Assembly (NCBI GenBank): GCA_034142505.1
Contig: JAWZDV010000060.1
Span: 1-64,000, forward strand
Direction: 5' to 3'
From: Hungatella_A sp034142505
GTDB taxonomy: Bacteria; Bacillota; Clostridia; Lachnospirales; Lachnospiraceae
DNA: 64,000 nt
Of the stretch, positions 8,427 through 16,979 are shown one piece after another. A model generated the notes under the pieces. That model worked only from the letters and a program-made list of their open reading frames with translations. It had not been told where the DNA came from and made no database searches. The translations under genes were made by a program, and so were the position numbers. Numbering within the stretch: the first letter of the stretch is position 1; each line of letters opens with the position of its first letter.

Positions 8427-9158
8427 TCATTCTAATAACTTTTTAAATCCGAATCTCTGTGCGGTGCAATTATTGTATCCTTTATAAACCTTGTCTTTAA
8501 AGACATCATATAAACCGTTATAATCCTTACTACCTACCAAGTGTCTTATAAATGAAATAGGGATAAAATCTGCTAATTGTACACCAAGGTTATTGTCAGA
8601 TTTTAATGGAAAACTTAGAAAAGATAGTCTATCCAGTATCGTTTTTGAATCAATAAACAGAGTACCACCAGTTATTAAACGGTAATAACAAATTTGTAAG
8701 TATTTATTCTCGATAGGGTTTCTTGACTCGATAAAAAATGAACCGGTGCCATTTTCTTTTAAAAGAAAATGAACAAAGTTTTCTAAGATTATTTGTAAGT
8801 TGATTTCATAGATGTCATTCGTATGATCTTGGAAATACATACTGTTATATTTTTGGGTATCTATTGAAGAAACAAAAACATTAATATTTAGTTTATTTAT
8901 AAGGGATTTTATGTCTTCAAACAATTTAGTCCTTATTGTATGATCGGTTAAGAATTCAAACCCTTTCTGATTTTTCCGCATATCATATAAGTGAAGTGGT
9001 AGAGACGGATTTGGCATATTTTGTTCTTTTATTTTCTGTAATTCTGGCATTAAGATATTTTCATAATCTAATTTGCTAATGGAATAACCACCTAGAGCGA
9101 AATATGCTCCAAAAGCATTAGGTTTCACTTCATCTAAAAATAAATAATATTCATCCAT
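8427..9158 (-). CDS. DUF3800 domain protein
   Basis: 243 residues. The start at 9158 is chosen for the GGAGATAAGTTTC ribosome site; an upstream ATG at 9257 would add 33 residues without one. The N-terminal YYLFLDE and the C-terminal GVQLADFIP are the two conserved corners of the DUF3800 family, which has an RNase H-like fold and is common in prophages and defence islands. The first acidic pair (LDE) and the D of QLADF are the likely metal ligands. Molecular role unproven. It is AT-rich compared with the lysis genes next to it, so it looks like a cargo gene added to the island end. Confidence 0.8.
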   Translation of the reverse strand: MDEYYLFLDEVKPNAFGAYFALGGYSISKLDYENILMPELQKIKEQNMPNPSLPLHLYDMRKNQKGFEFLTDHTIRTKLFEDIKSLINKLNINVFVSSIDTQKYNSMYFQDHTNDIYEINLQIILENFVHFLLKENGTGSFFIESRNPIENKYLQICYYRLITGGTLFIDSKTILDRLSFLSFPLKSDNNLGVQLADFIPISFIRHLVGSKDYNGLYDVFKDKVYKGYNNCTAQRFGFKKLLE

Positions 9159-9263
9159 GAAACTTATCTCCAATCGTATGTTATTAGTTGTTGGTAAATA
9201 CAACAACTTATTATACATTATACGACAAAAGATAACAAAATACCAGGATTTATGCAAGCATTA

Positions 9264-9782
9264 TTAGAATCCATTCTTCAATTTCTCCTTATAAGATTCC
9301 TGAATCAGTTCCATAGAGATTTCCACTTCTCCATTCTCTAAATCATGATCGGCCAGCAGCTTTTCATATTTCTCATACGTGCGGATGCAGTGCTTGTAGC
9401 TATCTTTATTGCAAGGTTTTCCTTCGGCTACGGTGGTGGAGAAATTGATGATTTCCCAACGCAGGTCGTTGATTTCTTTGTCGATGAACATGTCGGTGAG
9501 CTTTTTAAGTTCTTCACGGATCATGTCGTCGTGGCGGATGGACTGGCGGACGTCTTCTTCATGTTTTTGCTGTAAGGCGTCTAAGGTTTGGGCGGTTTTG
9601 ATGAGGAGATCGTGGTCTTCCTGTTTCTTTTTCAGCCAGCGGGCCGGTTTGCCGATGAGTTCGGAAAATTTTCCGATGATGGTGGTCATGGCAATGATGG
9701 CGGAGAGGAGATAGAATATGCCGATGATGACGGAGGAAATATCCAGCTTGAAAAGTTCCAATAGGGGTTCCATGTTGGTCAC
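9264..9782 (-). CDS. phage lysis-region membrane protein
   Basis: 172 residues. The N-terminus has one long hydrophobic segment (VIIGIFYLLSAIIAMTTII, about residues 18-36). A charged coiled-coil follows (about 45-110), then a C-terminal part with SYKHCIRTYEKYEKLLADH. Similar proteins sit beside endolysins in Firmicutes phages and may assist the holin or act as a spanin-like accessory; that is inference. It begins with GTG at 9782 or ATG at 9773 and lies 11 bases after the endolysin stop, in the same transcription unit. Confidence 0.6.
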   Translation of the reverse strand: MTNMEPLLELFKLDISSVIIGIFYLLSAIIAMTTIIGKFSELIGKPARWLKKKQEDHDLLIKTAQTLDALQQKHEEDVRQSIRHDDMIREELKKLTDMFIDKEINDLRWEIINFSTTVAEGKPCNKDSYKHCIRTYEKYEKLLADHDLENGEVEISMELIQESYKEKLKNGF

Positions 9783-9792
9783 ATCGTACTTT

Positions 9793-10746
9793 CTATATGG
9801 TCAGAGAGCGGAAGAGTGCAGCATCTGCAATGCCGTTAGGAGTCCGTCCGCTGTCTTTCTGATATTGGGTGACGGCCGCTTTTAAGCCGGAACCGAATTC
9901 CCCGGGGCATTCGACGCCGTTGGGGTTATAGGACTTTAATAACAGCAGGATTTCCAGGGCGGTGACCAGGTACTGGGTTTCGCCGTATGTTACATAGTGG
10001 TTTCCAAGGGCTGTATTTGTCCTGGTCCCCCAGATTCCATCCTCTGCCAGTCCGGCGCCGTAATCCAGGTTCATGGCGCGCTGCAATACCTTGATGCCGG
10101 CCCGTTTCGTCAAGGGGCCGCGGATTCCGTCTGCCTCAATGCCGCATCCTGCAAAATTGTTGGCATGAATCTGTCCGGCTGAGATTAAAAGATTGGTGGA
10201 AGTAGTATTCGAAACACCATAACATGGCCTTCCATATCCAGCAATCGCCGGGTCATTCAGCCTGTATTTTTTCTTCCAGACGCCGCCGCCATTGGCAATC
10301 ACCCCGGCGCCGCCGCCAGTATTTCCCTCCACGGTATACACATAGTTGGAATCCACATCATACACAAGCCCTGTATGGCAGATTCTCACAGCATTTTGAA
10401 AGAATATCTGATCTCCAATAACCGGTTTGTCCTCATACCATGCATGCATCTTTCGATACAGCTGCGCCGAGCTAACCGTATAATCATCAAATCGGCCGCC
10501 TAACATCCGTTTGGCTTCTTCCATTCCATAAGCCTTGTAAAAACACCAGTCCACGAAACAATCACACCAGGCGGCCGGATAATCCATGACTGACGGCTCA
10601 ATCTCATGCATTTCTTTCCCGTATTTTGTATAATTCCGGTTTCCTGCATTGGCTGTCTTATCATATAACTGGTCCCCAGTGGCTTTTTCCAGGTATCCAA
10701 CCTCCGAAAGTGCGACTTCAATTACTTTAGATGCATCCTGTCTCAT
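9793..10746 (-). CDS. endolysin: CHAP-type peptidase with C-terminal peptidoglycan-binding domains
   Basis: 317 residues. The first ~140 hold a CHAP-like amidase/peptidase: catalytic Cys in PAAWCDCFVDWC (about residue 60), His in ICHTGLVYDV (about 125), and Asn/Glu in YTVEGNTGGG. The C-terminal half has two peptidoglycan-binding type segments (GIEADGIRGPLTKRAGIKVL; GLAEDGIWGTRTNTAL) and a third weaker one (AVTQYQKDSGRTPNGIAD). It would cleave peptidoglycan cross-links to release particles. The ATG at 10746 overlaps the holin stop (TGATG), so the two are translationally coupled. Confidence 0.88.
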   Translation of the reverse strand: MRQDASKVIEVALSEVGYLEKATGDQLYDKTANAGNRNYTKYGKEMHEIEPSVMDYPAAWCDCFVDWCFYKAYGMEEAKRMLGGRFDDYTVSSAQLYRKMHAWYEDKPVIGDQIFFQNAVRICHTGLVYDVDSNYVYTVEGNTGGGAGVIANGGGVWKKKYRLNDPAIAGYGRPCYGVSNTTSTNLLISAGQIHANNFAGCGIEADGIRGPLTKRAGIKVLQRAMNLDYGAGLAEDGIWGTRTNTALGNHYVTYGETQYLVTALEILLLLKSYNPNGVECPGEFGSGLKAAVTQYQKDSGRTPNGIADAALFRSLTI

Positions 10747-11096
10747 CACCTGTCCTCCTTTCTGCTATCGTTCGCATTGTTTGCGTCGTTTACACCTTTC
10801 AGTTCCTGCACCGCCGCCTCGATCAGCACATGAATCTGTTCCTCCGTCAAAATCACTTTCTTTGAATTAAACATCCGATTCAAAAAGTCCACGACATAGT
10901 CTTTCTTATCCCCTCCATGTCCCGTTTCCGTCCAGACCATCTCTGCGCATTTCACAGCCAGTCTGGCCCATTCCCGGTACTGTTCCAGCTTGACGCCGCC
11001 CAGCCGGGCCTTCAAATACGGAACGATAAAGTATGTTACAACCGCACCGATGACCGGGACCAATGCCAAAACAAGTTCAAAAATCCGTTCTTCCAT
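10746..11096 (-). CDS. LLH-type phage holin
   Basis: 116 residues. The start at 11096 is chosen for GGAGGGAGTTCAG just upstream. One N-terminal transmembrane segment (IFELVLALVPVIGAVVTYF), then a soluble tail with the family pattern WARLAVKCAEMVWTETG and FLNRMFNSKKVILTEEQI. This matches the phage holin LLH family, which forms lesions in the membrane for endolysin release. It is followed immediately by the endolysin. Confidence 0.85.
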   Translation of the reverse strand: MEERIFELVLALVPVIGAVVTYFIVPYLKARLGGVKLEQYREWARLAVKCAEMVWTETGHGGDKKDYVVDFLNRMFNSKKVILTEEQIHVLIEAAVQELKGVNDANNANDSRKEDR

Positions 11097-11140
11097 CTGA
11101 ACTCCCTCCTTCTTTCCCTGACTTTTTTTCTCATCCATGT

Positions 11141-11177
11141 AAAAAAAACGAGGGCATCTTTCAGCCCTCGTTGTAGT
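11141..11177 (-). terminator. terminator after the tail-tube gene
   Basis: On the - strand: CGAGGGCTG, loop, GCCCTCG, then a run of eight T. It separates the structural genes from the lysis genes and may cut lysis-gene expression by partial read-through. Confidence 0.85.
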
Positions 11178-11186
11178 AATCAGATG

Positions 11187-11924
11187 TTACACAGCCTCGT
11201 CACTGAGCTCAATCATATCCAGCACGTTGCCGTTGTCATCCACCAGCGCGTTGCAGGTGATGGTAATCTCAGCCGGATCACCGTCGGAAGAGAAGGATAA
11301 GTCCAGACTTCTCTGAGGACTTGCCTTGTAAGCAGTGATTCTCATCGGCACTAACTCGCCGTCTTCATTTCTGTCAAGAGTGGACATCTGGATGTAGAAA
11401 TCCTTCGGAACCTTCTTGTTGTTGAAGGAGACCTTCTTCACGCCTGTCTCTTTCTTCTCCAGATAACCAGCTACGTAGCTGGTACCCACGGCCAGATCGG
11501 AGTCATTGGCTGCTGTGAAGATTTTATCTGCAACCGTTCCCTCAATTGCTTTGCCGCCGAAATCATCCTCTGCATACACGAAAACAGTACCGGCAACCGG
11601 TGCATTAGACAGAGTCAGAGTGCCGGCTGTCGCGCAGGCAACCGTTTCTTTTCTGGCAATCACCGCGCTAGTCTCGATCTCGCCGTCACTTAACATGGCA
11701 TAGATCTTGAATGGGTGTACCTGGAAGGTCATAGCGATGGTGCCGTCTAACGGATTGTCGAATTTAATGCATTTCTGCCCCTTCTTGTTTGCATAGACCG
11801 GCTCGCTGGAAAATCCCATAGTCGTGGTGTTACAGAAATCTGCATATAACCACGGCGCCTTTGTCTTATAGTCCCGGATGTCTAAGTCACAACACTGTCT
11901 GTTTGCCATATTTACGTTTGTCAT
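11187..11924 (-). CDS. phage major tail (tube-like) protein
   Basis: 245 residues behind an AAGGAGGATTTATCA site. It is beta-rich with an Ig-like insertion (about residues 85-150, ETVACATAGTLTLSNAPVAG). It ends with a pattern seen in tail-tube proteins (LDLSFSSDGDPAEITITCNA, then DDNGNVLDMIEL). Neighbouring tail-type genes and a strong terminator directly after it fit an abundant structural protein. No capsid, portal or terminase gene is visible in the island, so it may build a tail-like particle. The exact protein type is inferred. Confidence 0.55.
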   Translation of the reverse strand: MTNVNMANRQCCDLDIRDYKTKAPWLYADFCNTTTMGFSSEPVYANKKGQKCIKFDNPLDGTIAMTFQVHPFKIYAMLSDGEIETSAVIARKETVACATAGTLTLSNAPVAGTVFVYAEDDFGGKAIEGTVADKIFTAANDSDLAVGTSYVAGYLEKKETGVKKVSFNNKKVPKDFYIQMSTLDRNEDGELVPMRITAYKASPQRSLDLSFSSDGDPAEITITCNALVDDNGNVLDMIELSDEAV

Positions 11925-11958
11925 TGATAAATCCTCCTTGAATTTGAAATGTTTTTTG

Positions 11959-12687
11959 TTAGAGTTTCTTCATGAATTCCATCGGGTGGTAATCTGAAGA
12001 TTTTTTATATGAAAATGTATGGGCGGCCATTCTGTCATTGAAATCACACTGCCGGGCATTACAGTACTCGGCAAACATGCATGTGAACTGATAGTAGGTC
12101 ATGTCCCAAACATTTAAAATAGAAATGCCTGCTTTGTTGTTGGCGCAGTATTTCCTGATCATATTGTCGAACTCAAAATTGTCGTCTGCCTGTCTGGCCT
12201 GTTTGGCAGTGTGACGCTGCATTTTCTGAAACAGGTTCTGTGCCAGGCTGTTCTTAAATTTTGGCTCTTTTTCGTCTGTCTTTTTGATTCCCAGAATGCG
12301 CTGCATTTCCAGGCGGAACTGCTCGAAGTTGTGTTCTCCGAGCTGACCGGTAAGGGTGGCTTCTCCGTTGACCTGCTCGTAGATCTCCAGGGTTTCCGTC
12401 TCTTTGTCATACCTGGCTTCTCCGGTGAGAAAGAATGCCAGAAGTCCAAATAGAATCCGCGGATTGCCGTGGAGGAGCAGGCGGTAGTAGGAGCCGTCAC
12501 AGGTTTCCGGCAGTCCATACAGGTGTAAATATTCTTCCCGGCTCATGGCGATGGTGTTTAAATAGAGGGAGAAGACCTGGTATGTGATGTTCCGGATGTC
12601 CCGCAAAGTTGGGCATACGGCGTGTCCAATGCCATCTAAATAGAATGGTTCATTGCACAGATAATCAAAAGATGAGTACATGTTCAT
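11959..12687 (-). CDS. phage island protein, possible tail assembly chaperone
   Basis: 242 residues with no clear catalytic motif. The start (MNMYSSFDYLC) follows AAAGGATAGGAACAAGCT. The middle part is charged and helical (KKTDEKEPKFKNSLAQNLFQ), and the C-terminus has WDMTYYQFTCMFAEYCNARQ. It sits between the putative tail-terminator and tail-tube genes, where assembly proteins are usual. I do not recognise the family, so the role is only positional. Confidence 0.4.
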   Translation of the reverse strand: MNMYSSFDYLCNEPFYLDGIGHAVCPTLRDIRNITYQVFSLYLNTIAMSREEYLHLYGLPETCDGSYYRLLLHGNPRILFGLLAFFLTGEARYDKETETLEIYEQVNGEATLTGQLGEHNFEQFRLEMQRILGIKKTDEKEPKFKNSLAQNLFQKMQRHTAKQARQADDNFEFDNMIRKYCANNKAGISILNVWDMTYYQFTCMFAEYCNARQCDFNDRMAAHTFSYKKSSDYHPMEFMKKL

Positions 12688-12696
12688 AGCTTGTTC

Positions 12697-13284
12697 CTAT
12701 CCTTTCCCGGCAGTTCCAACGTTGTTACCTGATTTGGCCTGGCAGGCGGTGTGGTAGGTGTATGCCAGTGTTTTGCCGTAATATCCAGGTTCCGGTTTTA
12801 AGCTTCTGACCGGGTCCGCCTTTGTGAGATTCACAGGACTGGTGGCGTAGTCCTTTTGGAATTCCTTCATGGCGGGGTGTGACAGGATCGAAGCGTGAAT
12901 CAATTGGCACAGGCAGTCGATCCGGTTGCCGTAAATGCCGATGGAGTTACAGAAGGTTCGCTCCTCTTCTGATAATGTAACAGCATTTTTGTGGCAGATC
13001 ACGGAGATTTCCACCCTTACTTCCCTGACATAGGGATTTGACACGGCTGTCAGATTCGTGTCGATGTAGATGGCACAGCCGCCTTCTGTGATGCTGCCTT
13101 CGAGATAGGAAGTATCAAAGCAGTGGGTGCCGAACCAATCGACAGGTGTCTGTTCCAAGACTGCCGGTGTTTCCACTGCCGGCACAACCAGCCGGGTAAT
13201 GCTTTCGTCCAAACCAAACATGGCGGCCAGCCGTTCTTTGATCTGATTCATATCAGAAAGCGGATTGTATTTCGTTGTTGTCAT
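12697..13284 (-). CDS. phage island protein, possible tail terminator/connector
   Basis: 195 residues, strong site AAGGAGGTGAGTT. It begins MTTTKYNPLSDMNQIKERLA. The centre alternates beta strands (VREVRVEISVICHKN) as in small head-tail joining or tail-terminator proteins. First gene of the leftward structural unit, 9 bases ahead of the next gene. The family was not recognised with certainty. Confidence 0.4.
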   Translation of the reverse strand: MTTTKYNPLSDMNQIKERLAAMFGLDESITRLVVPAVETPAVLEQTPVDWFGTHCFDTSYLEGSITEGGCAIYIDTNLTAVSNPYVREVRVEISVICHKNAVTLSEEERTFCNSIGIYGNRIDCLCQLIHASILSHPAMKEFQKDYATSPVNLTKADPVRSLKPEPGYYGKTLAYTYHTACQAKSGNNVGTAGKG

Positions 13285-13415
13285 AACTCACCTCCTTGTA
13301 ATCCATAGATGTATCGTGTGATCCCAGTGACAGTACCGAATGGAATCTTCGGCACCGCCGCCGGGTGAAAGGAAAAAGTGTCCTGCATGTTTAGGGCCTT
13401 CCCTTTATGTGATTA

Positions 13416-13427
13416 TCTCTTTTTTAA
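13416..13427 (-). promoter_or_regulatory. shared 12-base motif upstream of the structural genes
   Basis: On the - strand TTAAAAAAGAGA, identical to the copy at 16826-16837 upstream of the RNA polymerase unit. It lies about 130 bases ahead of the first structural gene. No standard -35/-10 pair is obvious here. Candidate element for the island's own sigma factor or polymerase. Confidence 0.4.
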
Positions 13428-13436
13428 CCGGAAGCC

Positions 13437-13481
13437 TTAAAAATGCCGAAACCCCTTGATTTTACAGGCTTTTCCGGCATC
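13437..13481 (-). terminator. terminator of the RNA polymerase gene
   Basis: On the - strand ATGCCGGAAAAGCC, loop, GGGGTTTCGGCAT, followed by TTTTT. It falls about 40 bases after the polymerase stop. Confidence 0.8.
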
Positions 13482-13520
13482 TCCGCCAGATAGCCGTGTC
13501 CCCCCTAGCCTGCATTTTTG

Positions 13521-16500
13521 TTATTGGGAGCAAGTCTGTTCCCCAAAATCCCTGCGTTTTCGCAGCTTTTTATTCCGATCCGCCTCCTTCTGGATTTCTG
13601 TCTTGCACTTCTCACAGTACTTACTGCTGAAGTCGCTCTTATTAATAAGGAAGAATCTCTGGTTACAGCGCTTGCAGATCCTGGTATTTGTTAGATTTGC
13701 CTCAATATTCTTGTAAATCTCGCTGCCAAAGAGCCGCCACAGCGTATCCTTGTTGACATCGTCCTGAAGGGCCTTCACCAGCACATCGACGACGTAGGAA
13801 ATGGGGGCATCCACCAGCTTGACAAACATTTCCCGCTGCCGGTCGGCGTCAAATTCAATTTGTAACAGAACCTTCCGCTTGTCATCGATATCCAGGGTGG
13901 AAAAATCAATGTGGGACAGCTTTCTTAAATTCGTGTGTTCAATCTGCCGGTACAGGGCGATAATCTGACCTGCCTGGCGGGTGTGGATATCCGTGTCGGG
14001 GAGCTGCATCAGCGTGGTGTAGGAGTATTTTCCAAGCAGATCCTGAAACGTGATTCTCCTGCTTTTTACTACCGTGGAGATCCGGTCAATGTTGCAGCGG
14101 CCCGGCTCCTCCACCTGGAATTCCTTTTTGTTCTTGGCGTAGAGGAAAAAATGCGGGACCTTCCGGCCGCTGTACTCTTGATAGCGGGCGGCGATGTGTT
14201 TGGGGACCTCCGGCTTATACAGGGTTTTGGCGTAGTCGATGGTAAAGTTGACGTCGGCACACCGCAAGGCGATGATCTCCATGGCATTTTTCACCTCCTC
14301 CGGCGTGCTGTTCGGGCTTAAGGAAGCCCAGATTTTGGTGATCTCGTTGCTGGGCGTGCCGATGTTGCCGTGGTGGTAGGCCATGACAATACCGCCAAAT
14401 AGGGAGGAACTTGACAGCTGTTCCGGGCTTGCTTTGGGCATGTCGTAGGAGTGGGGGATCATGCCGTATTTGCTCTGAAATGCCTTGGCGCATTTGATGA
14501 TCGTTTTGTTGTTGTGGACCAACAGCTTGTCACCGTCATTGTCGTACATGAGAAGCTTACTCATGGTATCCTTCATGCCCACGTAAATGCCGTCTGATTT
14601 GGTCCATGCGCGGGTATCGGCATTGCTGCTGTTCCTCCGGATACAGTGGGCGTGGTCCAAATGGGGGGAGCGAAGGCAGTCCAGTTCCTCCTTGTCGTCA
14701 AAGAGACTGCAGGACACGTGGCCCTCCTTTACAAAACCGAAGTCGTCCAGACGGGATTTGTCCATATCCGTAAACCACCACTGCAGACAGGCCAGCGGGT
14801 CCGGGATGACAAAGGTGTAAGCGCCGTTGATGTTGAATTTCCCGCTCCGAAACTTTTTGATCATACTGTCCTTGGTGTTTTTGAGCAGTGTTTTGACGTA
14901 GAAATCCTTCAGCATTTCCGGGTAGAGAAGCAGGGCTTTCTGCAGCCAGTTCATGTGGTCATTTTTCTGTGGGTTGGCGCCCAAGACATTTAACATACAC
15001 TGGACGTTGTGGCCGATGCCGTTTAGGCAGTTGATATCGTAGCTTGCCATCTGTAACAGGTCCTCGTCCGTCATTTCCGTGGTCAGAGTCTGCAAAACCT
15101 GGTAATTCGTCTTGGCGTTTAACAGGACTTTTTTCTCCACATTGCAGCGGCAGGCGTCGCAGCGGTATTTTTTAAAGTTCTCTTTGTAGACCTCCCAGCC
15201 CGTTTGGATGATAGTTCCCTGATCATCGGTGACATTGTGGTAGTATTTCCACATCTTGAACTGGGACCGGGTGAAAATGTAATCGACCTCCGACAGGGAG
15301 TGGGACTTGCCGTAAATGTCGGTGATTTTGCGGATGGGCTGTCCGTGTTCGCTGCACCATGTTAGGAAGGCACGTCTGGGGCAGTAGGCGATCAGCCCCT
15401 TGATGAAGGGGAGCCGAATCATGGACGACTGCATTTTCTTAAGGGAAATGCCGAAGCCGTCGGTAAATGGGATGGCGATGCTCATCCGCTGCCGGGATGC
15501 CTGGTGATAGCGGGAGCGGATGCGGTCCATATCATCGATCAGGGTCGTGCGTTCGTCTTTCAATTCCTTTTCTCTGGCCACTTCCTTAGCGGGGCGGCGA
15601 TAGCCTTTGGGGTATTGCTTTTTGCGGGAGCGGAGGTCCTTAAGCTGGCGGGAATTTTCGTCTAACTGCATTTGAAGGCGGGAAAGACGTTCTTTATCCT
15701 CCGGGGTTTCGGTGTAAATATGGCGGACATCCTGATCGGGAATCTCGTATTCGATGTCCTCCACCACGATAGCCCGGTCGATGCAAAAATCGGTCCAGAT
15801 TTCGCTGTTGGTCTGGCAGAGGCTGGTGTAGGCTAAGTATTTGTTGGTGTTCATTCCGCCGCTTCGGTTAATATCGTCCATGGTCAGTCCGCAAAAAAGG
15901 CGGCCCTGGCTGGCGTTTAATTTCTCCTCGGAGACGAAGGTGCTTTTCTTGCATCGGGTCTGGCCGGCGCCGGCGGTGAAGAAGACATAGTGCCGGCCCT
16001 GGTAATCGAAGCCGTTGTGGATCATGGATTCAAAGATCTCCGTATAATAGGTAACAACGCTGATGATGTGGTCGCTGTGTTCCATGTCGCGGCAGTCGAA
16101 ACAGCGGGTTAACTCGCTCTCGAAAATGGCGATGCTGCGGCACTGGTCCTCCCTGGTGAATTCCCGGTCGTCATAAAGCTGACGGGTGGAGGAGATATTT
16201 TGGGTTAACAGGGCGCGGAAGAGTTCCTGGCATTTTCGGATCTCGGCTTCCTGGCCGGCGTGCCGGGCTTCGCAGGCGTCTAAGTGGGAGCGGAGCCAGA
16301 TGGCATAGGCGTCCGACTCATCCAGGTATGGAAGCTTGGAGCGGATCAGGGAAGCAGAGAAGAGGGATTCCCTGATGGCGGATTTTAAGGCGCCGATTTC
16401 TTTGTAAATGGTGTATTCCTCCTCGGTGAGAAGAGGTTCGAAACCGATATTTAAGATTTCGATCATAGCTTTGCCCTTGCCGTAGGCGGCGTATGTAAAT

Positions 16501-16526
16501 TGATTGTCTGGCTGTGTTTTGTTCAT
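13521..16526 (-). CDS. phage-type two-barrel RNA polymerase (YonO/QDE-1-like)
   Basis: About 1,001 residues from the ATG at 16526, chosen for GGAGGTCAGC; an ATG at 16571 is in frame but has no ribosome site. Numbering from 16526: a first barrel signature at about 370-377 (IRLPFIKGL, the conserved basic R and KG), a Cys-pair insert near 456 (CDACRCN), CLRSPHLDHAHCIRR near 618-632, and the metal-binding site MYDNDGDKLL at about 660-669 (DxDGD). A C-terminal zinc ribbon follows (CKRC and CEKC). The order KG-barrel then DxDGD-barrel in one chain is that of SP-beta YonO and QDE-1-type polymerases. It probably transcribes the island's own genes; that role is inference. One chain replaces the beta and beta' subunits. 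The adjacent sigma-domain gene suggests a partner. Confidence 0.72.
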   Translation of the reverse strand: MNKTQPDNQFTYAAYGKGKAMIEILNIGFEPLLTEEEYTIYKEIGALKSAIRESLFSASLIRSKLPYLDESDAYAIWLRSHLDACEARHAGQEAEIRKCQELFRALLTQNISSTRQLYDDREFTREDQCRSIAIFESELTRCFDCRDMEHSDHIISVVTYYTEIFESMIHNGFDYQGRHYVFFTAGAGQTRCKKSTFVSEEKLNASQGRLFCGLTMDDINRSGGMNTNKYLAYTSLCQTNSEIWTDFCIDRAIVVEDIEYEIPDQDVRHIYTETPEDKERLSRLQMQLDENSRQLKDLRSRKKQYPKGYRRPAKEVAREKELKDERTTLIDDMDRIRSRYHQASRQRMSIAIPFTDGFGISLKKMQSSMIRLPFIKGLIAYCPRRAFLTWCSEHGQPIRKITDIYGKSHSLSEVDYIFTRSQFKMWKYYHNVTDDQGTIIQTGWEVYKENFKKYRCDACRCNVEKKVLLNAKTNYQVLQTLTTEMTDEDLLQMASYDINCLNGIGHNVQCMLNVLGANPQKNDHMNWLQKALLLYPEMLKDFYVKTLLKNTKDSMIKKFRSGKFNINGAYTFVIPDPLACLQWWFTDMDKSRLDDFGFVKEGHVSCSLFDDKEELDCLRSPHLDHAHCIRRNSSNADTRAWTKSDGIYVGMKDTMSKLLMYDNDGDKLLVHNNKTIIKCAKAFQSKYGMIPHSYDMPKASPEQLSSSSLFGGIVMAYHHGNIGTPSNEITKIWASLSPNSTPEEVKNAMEIIALRCADVNFTIDYAKTLYKPEVPKHIAARYQEYSGRKVPHFFLYAKNKKEFQVEEPGRCNIDRISTVVKSRRITFQDLLGKYSYTTLMQLPDTDIHTRQAGQIIALYRQIEHTNLRKLSHIDFSTLDIDDKRKVLLQIEFDADRQREMFVKLVDAPISYVVDVLVKALQDDVNKDTLWRLFGSEIYKNIEANLTNTRICKRCNQRFFLINKSDFSSKYCEKCKTEIQKEADRNKKLRKRRDFGEQTCSQ

Positions 16527-16542
16527 GCTGACCTCCGATTGT

Positions 16543-16770
16543 TTATTTCTTGCGCTGTCTTGTCTCGTCATTTCTCAGACATTGTTCATCGAAACGGGAA
16601 TCGCTGGCTATGCGTGAAGCGATGAAGGAACCTGCGCGGCAGCGGGGGCCGCCGCTGTTTTCGGTGTCAAAGTCTGAGGGGTAGATTTCCCCGCCGTAGG
16701 TTCGGTGGGAGTTGTAATGAGAGTGTGGGCGGGGTGTTGCTGCCGCTGTAACTGTTTTTGAGTTGTTCAT
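16543..16770 (-). CDS. small protein ahead of the RNA polymerase
   Basis: 75 residues, starts MNNSKTVTAAATPRPHSHYN after a strong AGGAGGATACCAAT site. Stop 16 bases ahead of the polymerase start, so it is co-transcribed with it. Rich in Ser, Arg, His and Asn and probably disordered. No family recognised. It could be a leader peptide or an accessory factor of the polymerase. The ribosome site argues that it is really translated. Confidence 0.6.
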   Translation of the reverse strand: MNNSKTVTAAATPRPHSHYNSHRTYGGEIYPSDFDTENSGGPRCRAGSFIASRIASDSRFDEQCLRNDETRQRKK

Positions 16771-16825
16771 ATTGGTATCCTCCTGATTTTGTTTGACATG
16801 CGTTCTTATCCGCGTATTATATATT

Positions 16826-16837
16826 TCTCTTTTTTAA
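16826..16837 (-). promoter_or_regulatory. shared 12-base motif upstream of the polymerase unit
   Basis: TTAAAAAAGAGA on the - strand, followed by AATATATAATACG, which could be a -10-like element. Same 12-mer as at 13416-13427. About 56 bases ahead of the 75-aa gene. Confidence 0.4.
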
Positions 16838-16871
16838 AATTTTCTTTGCTGTTTTTATAGGCGAACATTAG

Positions 16872-16914
16872 CGAACAAATGTTCGAAAAACCCATTGACA
16901 GGAACGTATGTTCG
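16872..16914 (+). promoter_or_regulatory. two LexA-type SOS boxes
   Basis: CGAACAAATGTTCG at 16872-16885 fits the Firmicutes LexA box CGAAC-N4-GTTCG exactly. GGAACGTATGTTCG at 16901-16914 fits with one mismatch and lies between the -35 and -10 of the sigma-DUF262 promoter. A further half site GCGAAC sits at 16861. Binding here would block the promoter until DNA damage. Confidence 0.8.
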
Positions 16915-16923
16915 TGATATTCT
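16895..16923 (+). promoter_or_regulatory. sigma-A promoter of the sigma-DUF262 gene
   Basis: TTGACA at 16895-16900, 17-base spacer, TATTCT at 16918-16923. The second LexA box occupies the spacer. Confidence 0.8.
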
Positions 16924-16979
16924 TAATAGGTAAGAAATTTCCAGTAAGGAATCTTTTTAAGAGTAATTGGAGGAATAGG

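Noticed and set aside
13935..14993. Several + strand frames inside the RNA polymerase gene
   Set aside because: No ribosome sites; the polymerase motifs are all in the - strand frame.
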